Shown: one piece after another, positions 52,175-61,051 of the stretch
Position numbering within the stretch: position 1 is the first letter of the stretch
Layout: every line of letters starts with the position of its first letter
NCBI GenBank assembly: GCA_017307755.1
Contig: JAFKGQ010000004.1
Location: 558,001 to 622,000, forward strand
DNA length: 64,000 nucleotides
From: Chitinophagaceae bacterium
GTDB taxonomy: Bacteria > Bacteroidota > Bacteroidia > Chitinophagales > Chitinophagaceae
Direction: 5' to 3'
Notes under the pieces: model-generated
What the model saw: only the letters and a program-made list of their open reading frames with translations
Told to the model about the DNA's origin: nothing
Databases searched by the model: none
Program-made: the position numbers and the translations under genes

Positions 52175-53536
52175 TTATGACCCGACCTTATGATAAACGA
52201 ATGCTTTGCCGCCCGAATAGGCGGTAAAGCCGGTGACCTTGCCCTGGGCGTCCCGCGTAAATGACAACTGCAGGTCATAGGCCTTCAGAAAAAGAAGATC
52301 CCTTTTTTCGGCGTATAACTCATCGGCTTTGGCCCCATTCCAACTTATAGACAGCTGACCATTCTTCCACGCGATAAGCCCTTTAAATTCTTTTTTATCC
52401 TCCAGTTCGTAGTCCCCGGTGTATTCCTGCAAGACTGCCGGCAGCAGTGCAATGGCCTTACGGGGCAGCACATAAGGTTGATCGTATAATATTTGTAGTA
52501 ATCCGATATAACAGGGACGGGCATTGGCTATTCTGTCACGATTATTGGTCAGCAGGACGATACACGCCTGGTCCTGGGGTATATTGCTGATCAGCGAGGC
52601 AAACCCGAAGTTGCCGCCTTCATGAAAGATCAGTCGTTTGCCTATTGCCGAATCCATGGTCCAGCCATAACCATATTTCCAGCTGCCGCTGACCCTATGA
52701 ATTTGTACGGATCTTTCCAGGTCTTCGGGGCTTATCAGCTGCCCTCCGAACAAGGCCTGACTCCAGCGGTACATGTCACCTACGGTAGAATAAATGGCCC
52801 CAGCGGAAAAGGAATATGTTGAATCCACGATACCTGCCTGTGCAGGGTCAGGGTCATACAAACTATCATATCCCACGGATTTAAAAGGGCTGCTGAGCCC
52901 TATATAGTCAAACCCGGAATGCGTCATACCTGCCCTTTGAAAGATACGTTGCCGTATGAGGTCCCAGTAAGTCCGGCCCGTGACCTTTTGGGCAAGATAG
53001 CCCAACACCATATAAGCCGTATTGCTGTACCCGAATTTTGTGCCTGGCGTAAAGTCCAGCGGTTTTTCCCCAAAGCGTTCCCAAAACTCTTTTTCAGTAA
53101 AATGCCCGCGCGTTACCCATGACATGAATTCCGCATCCTTTGAATATTCAAAGATCCCTGAGCTATGGTCCAGCAGGTTTTCGATGGTGATCATATTACC
53201 GTACTTATAATCAGGGAAATATTTACCGATGCGGTCCGTCAGCCGCAGGTAGCCTCTTTCCTGGAGGTCCATGATCAATGTCGCCGTAAAAGGTTTGGTC
53301 ACCGAGCCGATGAGGAATATGGAATTGGTGTCATGGGGTACTTTATTTTCCGCATCCCGCCAACCCCATCCCTTTGCATAGAGAATGCTGTCGTGTCGCG
53401 CTACCAGGACCACACCATTAAAAAGTTGCGCGCGATTTGCCGCCTGCATAAACGAATCCATTTTTTGCGTAAGAGACTGTGCGTGCGCTGTACCGGTGGA
53501 TAATACAATAAATAATGCTGGTAAATATTTTTTCAT
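52175..53536 (-). CDS. Serine hydrolase, class C beta-lactamase-like
   Basis: 453 residues with a signal peptide ending GTAHAQ (20). Beta-lactamase fold motifs: FLIGSVTKPFT with Ser78-x-x-Lys81 as nucleophile and base, GYSNTAY with Tyr170-x-Asn172, and FHEGGNFGF around 305 in place of KTG. The last 110 residues form a small beta domain (LPAVLQEYTGDYELEDKKEF ... KVTGFTAYSGGKAFVY) like the C-terminal lipocalin-like DUF of this group. Such proteins are DD-peptidases, esterases or amidases more often than antibiotic lactamases. It is divergent from the related hydrolase at 53684, with a 147-bp shared promoter region. Confidence 0.93.
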   Translation of the reverse strand: MKKYLPALFIVLSTGTAHAQSLTQKMDSFMQAANRAQLFNGVVLVARHDSILYAKGWGWRDAENKVPHDTNSIFLIGSVTKPFTATLIMDLQERGYLRLTDRIGKYFPDYKYGNMITIENLLDHSSGIFEYSKDAEFMSWVTRGHFTEKEFWERFGEKPLDFTPGTKFGYSNTAYMVLGYLAQKVTGRTYWDLIRQRIFQRAGMTHSGFDYIGLSSPFKSVGYDSLYDPDPAQAGIVDSTYSFSAGAIYSTVGDMYRWSQALFGGQLISPEDLERSVQIHRVSGSWKYGYGWTMDSAIGKRLIFHEGGNFGFASLISNIPQDQACIVLLTNNRDRIANARPCYIGLLQILYDQPYVLPRKAIALLPAVLQEYTGDYELEDKKEFKGLIAWKNGQLSISWNGAKADELYAEKRDLLFLKAYDLQLSFTRDAQGKVTGFTAYSGGKAFVYHKVGS

Positions 53537-53683
53537 ATCAGGAGGTTTGCTGCTTTAAAAATAGCGTCGGACAGGCAGTATTGTATGTTCTACCCTGGTT
53601 AAATAATACCTAAAATGCACCAGTGGCTGATATGGTTGCTTTATTTCTTATCTATTTTCAGGTTTCAATTTCATCTCACGCTT

Positions 53684-55984
53684 ATGAATAAAACCTTTAT
53701 CCTTTCTTTAACATTTACGGTCTTCTCTTTGGCGGTCTGTTATGGGCAAGCTACCCCTGTTACGATTGTAAGAGGGGTGGTGATAAATGCTTCCACGGGA
53801 GAGCCTGTGAGCTATGCGACGGTTACCCTGGCAAGGAAGAGCGTCAGCACTATGAGTAATGAGTCCGGAAAATTTATCTTTAAGATAGCTGTTGGGGATA
53901 AGCAAGACAGTATTTATATATCGCATGTAGGATATAAGCAGGTGGCTATGGTCATTAGCTCGTCCGATACGGGTTTTACGGTAATAAAATTGAATGAAGA
54001 TATCAGACCCTTATCTGAAGTGACGGTGAAAACCATTAATCCATTGAACCTGATCCGGCGGGCGATAGCGAGGATACCTGATAATTACCCATCCACTCCG
54101 TATATCTATGATGGATTTTACAGGCTGACAGGAAGGAAAGGTTTGCATGTTATCGATCTCTCCGAGGCGGTGTTCCAGGTGTATAATGAAAACTATTCCA
54201 GTAAGAACAAACAGTATAAAGTGGTCAGGGCCCGGCTGGATAAGGACCTGACGGCTTTTGGAGGGATGGATGGCATTGACTTTGGCGCAAAGCCGGAAGG
54301 GCTGATGGAGGACGATATTGTGAGCAATGTGGGTGGATCAGATCTGCTAAGCGAAGAAGGTCTGAAAGAGCATGTATTTACCTACAATGGCATCATCGAT
54401 TACAATGGCCGGGATGCCTATGTCATCGGGTTTGACCAGAAAGATGGGGTAAAGAAATCATTGAACAAGGGCACTATTTATCTGGACGCGGGCAGCCTGG
54501 CATTTCTGCAGCTCACCGTACAAAAAAGCCCGAAAGGGATAAAGTACTGGGGCTTGGGGTTCGTACAACGAACAATGTTGATGCTGGCAAATGTACATGC
54601 CCGTTTGCTGGGGGATAGCGGTTATATCACTTATAAAAAGTATGGGGACAAATATTATCTCAACCATGTCTATGGCTCGGCCCGGTGGTACCTCGCGGGA
54701 AGCAGAAAGCACTTTGAGCTGAACCCCATGCGGCTGACATTTAATTGCCTGGTGACAGGGATCGATACGGCGGGCGTGCGGGCTTTCAAAAAAGAGGAGG
54801 TGCAGCGCAATTCCAAATTGATGGAAAACCATGCCCCGGAAAAGAATACCGACAGCACGGACGCCTTTTGGGGCGACTACAACCTGATACAGGCTGAATT
54901 CAATGTGGACTCAGCATCAAAGATCATCCGCGCCAATAACGAGACGCTGAACTACAAGAATGCGTTGGCCCGCCAACTGTCAAAGTATAAGAAAGAGCCG
55001 GCGGTGAGGATCGATTCCATCCTTTCTTTCTACTATCATAAAGGCCAGTTCAATGGGACGGCATTAGTGAAATACCAGGGGAAGGTGATCTATTCAAAGG
55101 GTTTTGGGCTGGCCGATAATAAGAGGGTTTTTCCAAATACGGCGGAAACACAATTCCGGATCGGCTCTACCTCCAAGCAATTTACGGCTATGCTGATCAT
55201 GCAGCTGGTGAATGAAGGCAAGCTTAGCGTAGAAGATACTGCCGGCAGGTTCATACCCGGTTACCGCAACGGTATGGTCACTATTCAACAATTATTGACC
55301 CACCAGTCGGGCATACCTGAATACCTGGCAGGGAAGAACCTGGCAGCATTTCTTACCCGAAAATATTCATTGGACGAGCTGGTAACACGCTTCTGCAGCG
55401 ATTCCCTGGACTTTGAGCCGGGGACGAAGATGGATTATTCCAACTCCGGTTTTGTCGTGCTGGCGGACATCATTGAAAAAATAACGGGTAAAAAATATGC
55501 CGATGTACTGGCCGAAAAGATATTTACCCCTTTAGGGATGACGCATAGTTATTTTGGCAAGGAAGGGCAGGATACCACCCGGCTTGCTATTGGCTATATG
55601 TTCGATGAACCCGAAATAGGTTACCCGGTGCAAAATCTGGCGGGGGCAGGAGGAATCACTTCCACCGCGGAAGACCTTTTGTTATGGCATAACGCGCTGT
55701 CGGCAAATACGCTGTTGCCAAAAGAAAAGATGGATGAACTGTTCAAGCCCAGGGTGCAATGGGATGAATGGGGCGCGTATTATGGCTATGGCTGGATGAT
55801 CGACCGGCTACAATTCGAGGTGTCCAAAAAGCATACAATCCAATATCATCCCGGGACGGAAGAAGGGTTTTACGATATGCTGGTGCGGCAGCCGGATAAG
55901 GATATTTTTATCATCCTGTTGAGCAATCACAGCGATTTCCCCAGGTTTGATATGACGGACCTGATATTAAACGAGCTGAATTGA
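53684..55984 (+). CDS. Fusion: carboxypeptidase-regulatory domain plus beta-lactamase-like serine hydrolase
   Basis: 766 residues from ATG 53684, which opens a signal peptide (TVFSLAVCYGQ). Residues about 28-105: CarboxypepD_reg-like domain (VVINASTGEPVSYATVTLA ... YISHVGYKQVAMVI). Residues about 110-420: a beta-rich segment with NLIRRAIARIPDNYPSTPYIYDGFYR, often found after that domain in Bacteroidota. Residues about 440-760: beta-lactamase fold with Ser495-T-S-Lys498 (IGSTSKQF), Tyr585-S-Asn587 (DYSNSGF) and HPGTEEGF near 722. The regulatory and middle parts are normally seen in outer-membrane proteins, not serine hydrolases, so this is an unusual combination. A recent fusion with a relative of the divergent gene at 52175 is possible. 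Confidence 0.86.
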   Translation: MNKTFILSLTFTVFSLAVCYGQATPVTIVRGVVINASTGEPVSYATVTLARKSVSTMSNESGKFIFKIAVGDKQDSIYISHVGYKQVAMVISSSDTGFTVIKLNEDIRPLSEVTVKTINPLNLIRRAIARIPDNYPSTPYIYDGFYRLTGRKGLHVIDLSEAVFQVYNENYSSKNKQYKVVRARLDKDLTAFGGMDGIDFGAKPEGLMEDDIVSNVGGSDLLSEEGLKEHVFTYNGIIDYNGRDAYVIGFDQKDGVKKSLNKGTIYLDAGSLAFLQLTVQKSPKGIKYWGLGFVQRTMLMLANVHARLLGDSGYITYKKYGDKYYLNHVYGSARWYLAGSRKHFELNPMRLTFNCLVTGIDTAGVRAFKKEEVQRNSKLMENHAPEKNTDSTDAFWGDYNLIQAEFNVDSASKIIRANNETLNYKNALARQLSKYKKEPAVRIDSILSFYYHKGQFNGTALVKYQGKVIYSKGFGLADNKRVFPNTAETQFRIGSTSKQFTAMLIMQLVNEGKLSVEDTAGRFIPGYRNGMVTIQQLLTHQSGIPEYLAGKNLAAFLTRKYSLDELVTRFCSDSLDFEPGTKMDYSNSGFVVLADIIEKITGKKYADVLAEKIFTPLGMTHSYFGKEGQDTTRLAIGYMFDEPEIGYPVQNLAGAGGITSTAEDLLLWHNALSANTLLPKEKMDELFKPRVQWDEWGAYYGYGWMIDRLQFEVSKKHTIQYHPGTEEGFYDMLVRQPDKDIFIILLSNHSDFPRFDMTDLILNELN

Positions 55985-55990
55985 TCCGGC

Positions 55991-58654
55991 TTATCCGATC
56001 TGCGCCAAACTCTCCTCGATGGTCCTGATCTTTGCCAGCGCATCCTCCTGCTTTTTCCGTTCGACAGCCACCACTTCGGGTTTTGCATTTTGTACAAACC
56101 GTTCGTTGCCGAGCTTTTTGTTGACGGATTCCAGAAAACCTTTCAGATAGGCGAGCTCTTTTTGCAATTCCTCTTTTTGTATCCCCGCGTCTACTTTCTG
56201 ATCCGTACCGATGTAGAATTTATCCTTGCCGGAAACGACCGTCAATGTGCCGGGGACCATTTCTTTTGTGATAGTAATATCTTTTGCATTCACCTGGCGG
56301 GTAAGGATCGGGGATATCAGCTGATAGACCTTTTCCTGCCCGGATTGGATATAGAGATGGATAGATTCCTTTGGTTTGATCTGGACTTTATTACGGGCAT
56401 CCCGGATGGCAGTGATGGCCTCTTTCAACAATGTGCCCCGTGCCAGGACGGCTGTATCGGGTTTTTCTATAGCGCCGAACTGACGGACACAAAGGTCGTC
56501 CGTGCGTTGGGCCAGCAGGTGATAGACCTCTTCGGTAATAAAAGGCATAAAAGGATGGAGCAGCTGCATCAGTTGCTCGAAATAAGCGATGGTATGACGA
56601 TATACGGCTGCATCCATGGGTTGTTCAAAACCGGGCTTTACCCATTCCAGGTACCAGCTGCAGAAATCATCCCATATCAATGAATACAATGTTTTCAGGG
56701 CTTCGCTCAGCCGGAATTCTGAAAAGAGCGTTTCGATCTCCGCCCGGGCTTCCTGCAAACGGCTGCTAAACCATTCGACGGCGAACGCTGCGTCTGTTCC
56801 GGGCGTGGCGCTCTCCTGCAAACGGCCTTCCCAGCCTTTCACCAGCTTTAGCGCATTCCACAGCTTGTTATTGAAGTTGCGGCCCTGTTCCAGTGCGGCC
56901 TCATCAAACAGCAGGTCATTGCCGGCTGGGGATGAGATCATGATGCCAAAACGGACGGCATCCGCCCCATATTTGTCGATGAGGGCCAGCAGATCGGGTG
57001 AATTGCCCAAACTCTTGCTCATCTTTCTACCCTGCTTGTCCCGCACCATGCCCGTGAAATATACGTCCCTGAAAGGAATGCGTTTTTCCATGGGCACATC
57101 ATCCTTGAAAAAATACAGTCCGGCCATAATCATCCTGGCTACCCAGAAAAAGATGATGTCCTGGCCCGTCACCAGTACAGAAGTAGGGTAGTAATAGGAG
57201 ATATCCGGATTGCCGGGATGAGTAACGCCTTTAAAAACTTCCATTGGCCACAGCCAGGAGGAGAACCAGGTATCCAGGACGTCATCGTCCTGTTTTAGCT
57301 CGTTGATGGAGAAGGCGGGAGATTTACCAAATTGTGCATACGCTTCCTCCCGGGTGGCGGCCACCTGGAAAGTACCGTCCGGCGCATACCAGGCAGGGAT
57401 CTGCTGACCCCACCACAGCTGTCGTGAGATACACCAGTCCTTTACATTCTCCAGCCAGTATTTATAGGTGGCAAGGAACTTATCGCCCGGATGGATACGT
57501 ATATGCCCTTCTGTTACTGCCCCTAACGCTGGCTCAGCCAGTGCAGCCATCTTTACGAACCATTGGGTAGAGATACGAGGCTCTACGACACAACTTGTAC
57601 GCTGGGAGAAGCCGATGCGGGTCATGTGCGTTTCTTCCTTTGTCAGCCGGCCTTCGGCTTTTAGCTGTTGGACGACGGCTTTGCGGGCCGCGAAACGTTC
57701 CATACCTATGAAAACCCCGGCGGCGGCGCTGAGCGTCCCATCTTCGTTCAACGTATCGACAATGGGCAGATGATGTTTTAACCCCAGATTATAGTCATTG
57801 ATATCATGAGCCGGCGTCACTTTTAAGGCGCCGGTGCCAAATGCCGGATCAACATACTCATCAAAGATGATGGGCACGCGTCTGTCCACGAGGGGGACGA
57901 TGGCGAATTTCCCCGTCAGTCCCTGGTAACGTTCGTCGTTGGGATTGACACAGATGGCCGTATCTCCCATAATGGTTTCGGGACGTTGTGTTGCAATGGT
58001 AAGTGAAGGCGTAGCTGCATATGGCGTACCGTCGGCATTTACGACCTTATATTGAACATAGTAGAGGATGCCTTGCTCCTCCTTGTACTCGACTTCTTCA
58101 TCGCTGAGGGCCGTCTTTGCCAGGGGATCCCAATTGATCATCCGGGCGCCCCGATAGATAAGTCCCTGTTTATACAGGTCTATAAAGATCTTTATCACGG
58201 ATGCGTAATAGTCCGGGTCCATGGTAAAGGCTACCCGGTCCCAGTCTACACTGCAGCCCAGCTTGCGTATTTGCGAATAGATGATGCCCCCATACTTGTC
58301 CTTCCATTCGTAAGCATATTTCATGAATTCCGCCCGGGTCAGTTGGCGCTTATCGATCCCTCGTTCCTTTAGCATACCCACGACTTTTGCCTCCGTGGCA
58401 ATGGAAGCATGGTCGCTGCCCGGCACCCAGCAGGCGTTATAGCCGCTCATACGGGCTTTCCGCACGAGGATATCCTGCACCGTCTCGTTCAATGTGTGAC
58501 CCATATGCAGTACACCTGTCACATTTGGCGGGGGGATAACGACGGTGAAAGGGGGACGTCCGTCGGGTTTGCTGTTAAAATAGCGTTGCTGCTGCCAATG
58601 GGCGTTCCATTTTTCTTCTGTATCGGCGGGGATATAGTTCTTGCTTAATTCCAT
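55991..58654 (-). CDS. valS: Valine-tRNA ligase
   Basis: 887 residues, the usual bacterial length. HIGH-type motif in PPPNVTGVLHMGHTLN near residue 45, the editing (CP1) domain with TQRPETIMGDTAICVNP and FGTGALKVTPAHDINDY, WCISRQLWWGQQIP, KMSKS in GRKMSKSLGNSPD near 543, the anticodon-binding helices (SLIWDDFCSWYLEWVKPG) and a C-terminal coiled coil (LQKELAYLKGFLESVNKKL). The enzyme charges tRNA-Val and edits mis-activated threonine. It is monocistronic, with a -7 box at 58681-58688 and a short leader. Its 3' end faces the serine hydrolase gene, 6 bp away. Confidence 0.98.
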   Translation of the reverse strand: MELSKNYIPADTEEKWNAHWQQQRYFNSKPDGRPPFTVVIPPPNVTGVLHMGHTLNETVQDILVRKARMSGYNACWVPGSDHASIATEAKVVGMLKERGIDKRQLTRAEFMKYAYEWKDKYGGIIYSQIRKLGCSVDWDRVAFTMDPDYYASVIKIFIDLYKQGLIYRGARMINWDPLAKTALSDEEVEYKEEQGILYYVQYKVVNADGTPYAATPSLTIATQRPETIMGDTAICVNPNDERYQGLTGKFAIVPLVDRRVPIIFDEYVDPAFGTGALKVTPAHDINDYNLGLKHHLPIVDTLNEDGTLSAAAGVFIGMERFAARKAVVQQLKAEGRLTKEETHMTRIGFSQRTSCVVEPRISTQWFVKMAALAEPALGAVTEGHIRIHPGDKFLATYKYWLENVKDWCISRQLWWGQQIPAWYAPDGTFQVAATREEAYAQFGKSPAFSINELKQDDDVLDTWFSSWLWPMEVFKGVTHPGNPDISYYYPTSVLVTGQDIIFFWVARMIMAGLYFFKDDVPMEKRIPFRDVYFTGMVRDKQGRKMSKSLGNSPDLLALIDKYGADAVRFGIMISSPAGNDLLFDEAALEQGRNFNNKLWNALKLVKGWEGRLQESATPGTDAAFAVEWFSSRLQEARAEIETLFSEFRLSEALKTLYSLIWDDFCSWYLEWVKPGFEQPMDAAVYRHTIAYFEQLMQLLHPFMPFITEEVYHLLAQRTDDLCVRQFGAIEKPDTAVLARGTLLKEAITAIRDARNKVQIKPKESIHLYIQSGQEKVYQLISPILTRQVNAKDITITKEMVPGTLTVVSGKDKFYIGTDQKVDAGIQKEELQKELAYLKGFLESVNKKLGNERFVQNAKPEVVAVERKKQEDALAKIRTIEESLAQIG

Positions 58655-58680
58655 GAATATCTGTTCTGTTAAATGGGATG

Positions 58681-58688
58681 CAAAGGTA
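58681..58688 (-). promoter_or_regulatory. -7 element TACCTTTG for valS
   Basis: On the minus strand TACCTTTG matches TAnnTTTG and lies 26 bp before the ATG, giving a leader of about 20 nt. A -33 box is not evident; a palindrome (58709-58726) occupies that position. Confidence 0.4.
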
Positions 58689-58708
58689 AGAAAATGAGCC
58701 GAAAGGAA

Positions 58709-58726
58709 CCGGGCCTGACGGCCCGG
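58709..58726. repeat. Palindrome CCGGGCC-TGAC-GGCCCGG
   Basis: A perfect 7-bp stem with a TGAC loop, followed on the plus strand by GTTTATTT. A 16-nt core of it (CCGGGCCTGACGGCCC) recurs on the minus strand at 62087-62102, next to the AsmA stop. It may be a terminator or a small interspersed repeat. The bases up to the next terminator (58741-58830) are rich in TTCG and form only weak stems. Confidence 0.5.
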
Positions 58727-58832
58727 GTTTATTTAGACGCTAAACTATTGCGCTTCGGAACTTCGTCGGAGCTGCTTCGACACGCTCCTTCTCGTTCGTA
58801 ACCTTCGGTTACCTCCTGTGCTCGGCCTTAAA

Positions 58833-58858
58833 CAAAAACTCCCCGGTTGCGGGGAGTT
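58833..58858 (-). terminator. Terminator of the 36-residue membrane protein gene
   Basis: AACTCCCC (58837-58844) pairs with GGGGAGTT (58851-58858), with an extra G-C at the loop. On the minus strand the stem is followed by TTTTTGTTT. It lies 28 bp after the stop of the small gene at 58886, strong support that this gene is transcribed. Confidence 0.85.
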
Positions 58859-58885
58859 CGTAAATATATAGAGATCGACAAACTT

Positions 58886-58996
58886 CTATGCAAACCAGTA
58901 GAGGTAAGATAAGAACATCACTAACCCGATGAAACCAAGGGCCAGCAATACAGTTTTCAATGTTTCGCTAATGTGGAAAGAGGAGATCTTTTTCAT
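58886..58996 (-). CDS. 36-residue single-helix membrane protein
   Basis: The frame begins MKKISSFHISETLKT and continues with one hydrophobic helix of about 20 residues (VLLALGFIGLVMFLSYLYWF), ending in Ala. It is too short for usual gene calls. Support: Met-Lys-Lys start, a clean single helix, and a strong terminator 28 bp after the stop in the same orientation. The ISE-plus-helix layout is shared with the 40-residue frame at 59324, so the two may be paralogues. Function unknown; subunits or regulators of membrane complexes are often this size. Confidence 0.6.
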   Translation of the reverse strand: MKKISSFHISETLKTVLLALGFIGLVMFLSYLYWFA

Positions 58997-59323
58997 AAAA
59001 AAAACAATTTTTTAGGGTGAAACCAAGCTGATTAAATGTGGAATTCGTAGGGGATCGGAGATTGTCGGTACGCGATTGGTTTCTCTGTAAGATCTTGGCG
59101 TGTAGAAGGAAGATTGCCGTTCGAAAAACTTTGCTCGTGCTATAGGTTGTCGTAAGAAGTAGTCGACTATCTGTAACTGCATACAAAGATAGTCCGATTT
59201 TCCGGATTCTAAAACTTTTTAGAGGGTTTTTGGCCCTCTTCCGGCCCCCTGGGGGTTTCTTACGTGGGCATCTTGCCCTTATTCCTTCTTTTTCAACAAG
59301 ATATACATCCGCTCCCCTGATGC
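58997..59323. other. 327-bp spacer between two tiny membrane-protein genes
   Basis: Holds the promoter region of the 36-residue gene; I do not find a consensus -7 box. AGAGGG (59221-59226) and CCCTCT (59234-59239) form a small stem without a T-run. No further frame is credible. Confidence 0.4.
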
Positions 59324-59446
59324 CTATTGAGACATCGTGAACAAATAAGCAAAAGCCATGATCGCGCAAAAGTACAGAATGGCCGTAATAAAGGTCAATA
59401 CAGTGCCTTCAGAGATCTTGGATTTAAAAGGGTGCATTTTTTCCAT
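59324..59446 (-). CDS. 40-residue single-helix membrane protein
   Basis: Starting at the ATG at 59446 the frame reads MEKMHPFKSKISEG and then a hydrophobic helix (TVLTFITAILYFCAIMAFAY), ending LFTMSQ. A longer in-frame extension exists upstream but is low-complexity and lacks a membrane or domain feature. An ATG at 59437 is an alternative start. It shares the ISE motif before the helix and a late A/S-Y-L with the small protein at 58886. Function unknown. Confidence 0.5.
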   Translation of the reverse strand: MEKMHPFKSKISEGTVLTFITAILYFCAIMAFAYLFTMSQ

Positions 59447-59523
59447 CTGGATTGGATTTTGGGTTAGTAATAAATACACGCTTTCGTAGAGGTAGGGATC
59501 GGGGGTTAACCGAAACTTCTTTT

Positions 59524-59531
59524 TACCTTTG
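59524..59531 (+). promoter_or_regulatory. -7 element TACCTTTG for the exonuclease/GIY-YIG gene
   Basis: Exact TAnnTTTG match on the plus strand, 44 bp before the ATG at 59576. No clear TTTG at -33. Placement implies a leader of about 38 nt. Confidence 0.4.
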
Positions 59532-59575
59532 GTTGCGGGGGTTGTGTTCCGCACAGCCCAACACAGATAAAAAGA

Positions 59576-61000
59576 ATGTACGCGATAGTCGATATTGAAA
59601 CCACCGGCGGTTATGCTACGAATAACGCTATAACAGAAGTTGCTATTGTGTTACACGATGGGAACCGGGAACTTAAGCGGTATGAAACCCTTGTAAACCC
59701 GGGTATGCCCATTCCCAGGTATGTCCAGACCCTCACGGGTATCAACGACGAAATGGTTTCCGATGCCCCCTATTTCAATGAAATAGCCGATGTCGTCCAC
59801 GAGTGGCTTTCCGGCGCCGTCTTTGTCGCTCACAACGTCAATTTTGACTATTCCTTTATCAAACATCAGTTGAAAGCCTGCGGGAAGGACCTGGATGCCA
59901 GGAAGCTCTGCACCGTCCGTCTCAGCCGGAAGACGTTTCCCGGAGCGCCTAGTTATAGTCTAGGCAATATCTGCAGCCACCTGGGCATTTCTGTTCCCAA
60001 CCGCCACCGCGCCGGAGGGGATGCGAACGCCACTGTTCTGCTCTTCGAGAAGATACTGCAGACAGGGGGGCTGGACCATGTCAGGGCCATGCTGAAAGGC
60101 GGTAGCCGGGAACAATATCTTCCCGCCAACCTTCCGGCAGAAGAGTTGACGCGTCTGCCGGAAACCCCCGGAGTATACTATTTCCATGATCAGAAAGGAA
60201 AGGTTATTTATGTGGGAAAGGCGAAGAACCTACGCCGCCGTGTGAGCAGCCATTTCTCCAACAATAAGCCCGGGCGTCAGAAACAAGAGTTCCTCCGTAA
60301 TATCTACTCCATCTCGCATGAAACAACGGGCACGGAGCTTATGGCCTTTCTTTTGGAGTGTGTCGAGATCCGCCGGTTATGGCCGGCTTACAACCGCAGT
60401 ATGAAACGCTTTCAGCAGACCTATGGTCTGTATGTCTTCGAAGATCGAAGTGGATATACAAGACTGGTACTGGAAAAGCAGCGGAAGCAGCTGACCCCCA
60501 TCTATACTTTTTCTCTGTTGTGGGAAGGGCAGAACATCCTCTGGAAACTGATCCGGCAATTCGAGCTGTGTCCGCGTCTTTGCTTTATCGAGAAGGGGGA
60601 GGGACCTTGCGAAGGCGTGAAAGAGCATTACTGCCATGGCGCCTGTGAGCATAAGGAATCTCCTGAAGTCTATAATCAACGGGTACAGCAGGCGGTGGAC
60701 GGGCTGATAAAAAGTTTGCCCACTTTTACATTGGTTGATGAAGGCCGCCATCCGGAGGAAAAAAGCTGTATTCTGGTAGAACAGGGGCGTTTCTATGGGA
60801 TGGGCTATCTGCCGGCCGACCAGGCCTGGGGCCGGGAAAATGTTCGTGTGGACGCCAGCGAGTTGAAAGCCTTTCTCACCCGGTACCCCGAAAATGATTA
60901 TATGCGTGGGTTAGTGTACGAGCACGTGGAAAAGTGGCCGTACAAGAGGATAAATCTTCAGAACGAACCGGAGGTTCGTTGGCCGAAGGCCAATAATTAG
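59576..61000 (+). CDS. DEDDh exonuclease fused to a UvrC-type GIY-YIG nuclease
   Basis: 474 residues. Residues 1-165 form a DnaQ-like 3'-5' exonuclease: YAIVDIETTGG (Exo I), FVAHNVNFDYSFI (Exo II) and HRAGGDANATVLLFEKIL (Exo III, DEDDh type). Residues about 195-275 are a GIY-YIG domain: ETPGVYYFHDQKGKVIYVGKAKNLRRRV, with the two Tyr and the Arg of the active site, and the conserved E in ELMAFLLECVEIRRLWPAYN. The last 200 residues hold a Cys-rich stretch (CPRLCFIEKGEGPCEGVKEHYCHGAC). This epsilon-UvrC N-terminal fusion occurs in Bacteroidota and actinobacteria and is related to Cho; a role in DNA repair is likely. The last 12 codons include two short palindromes. Confidence 0.94.
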   Translation: MYAIVDIETTGGYATNNAITEVAIVLHDGNRELKRYETLVNPGMPIPRYVQTLTGINDEMVSDAPYFNEIADVVHEWLSGAVFVAHNVNFDYSFIKHQLKACGKDLDARKLCTVRLSRKTFPGAPSYSLGNICSHLGISVPNRHRAGGDANATVLLFEKILQTGGLDHVRAMLKGGSREQYLPANLPAEELTRLPETPGVYYFHDQKGKVIYVGKAKNLRRRVSSHFSNNKPGRQKQEFLRNIYSISHETTGTELMAFLLECVEIRRLWPAYNRSMKRFQQTYGLYVFEDRSGYTRLVLEKQRKQLTPIYTFSLLWEGQNILWKLIRQFELCPRLCFIEKGEGPCEGVKEHYCHGACEHKESPEVYNQRVQQAVDGLIKSLPTFTLVDEGRHPEEKSCILVEQGRFYGMGYLPADQAWGRENVRVDASELKAFLTRYPENDYMRGLVYEHVEKWPYKRINLQNEPEVRWPKANN

Positions 61001-61007
61001 ATGTTTT

Positions 61008-61048
61008 CCGGAAGACGGGGTAAATTTTTCGGAAAACCCGTCTTCCGG
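61008..61048. terminator. Long bidirectional terminator hairpin
   Basis: CCGGAAGACGGG (61008-61019) pairs perfectly with CCCGTCTTCCGG (61037-61048), and the loop TTTTTCGGAAAA can pair internally. It fills the 51 bp between convergent stops of the exonuclease gene and aat. Two more stems precede it (AACGAACC/GGTTCGTT and TTGGCC/GGCCAA) inside the exonuclease gene's last codons. Confidence 0.8.
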
Positions 61049-61051
61049 ACA

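Noticed and set aside
59447..59554. N-terminal extension of the 40-residue membrane protein to 76 residues
   Set aside because: The added residues are low-complexity and basic with no signal or domain, and they run into the promoter of the exonuclease gene.
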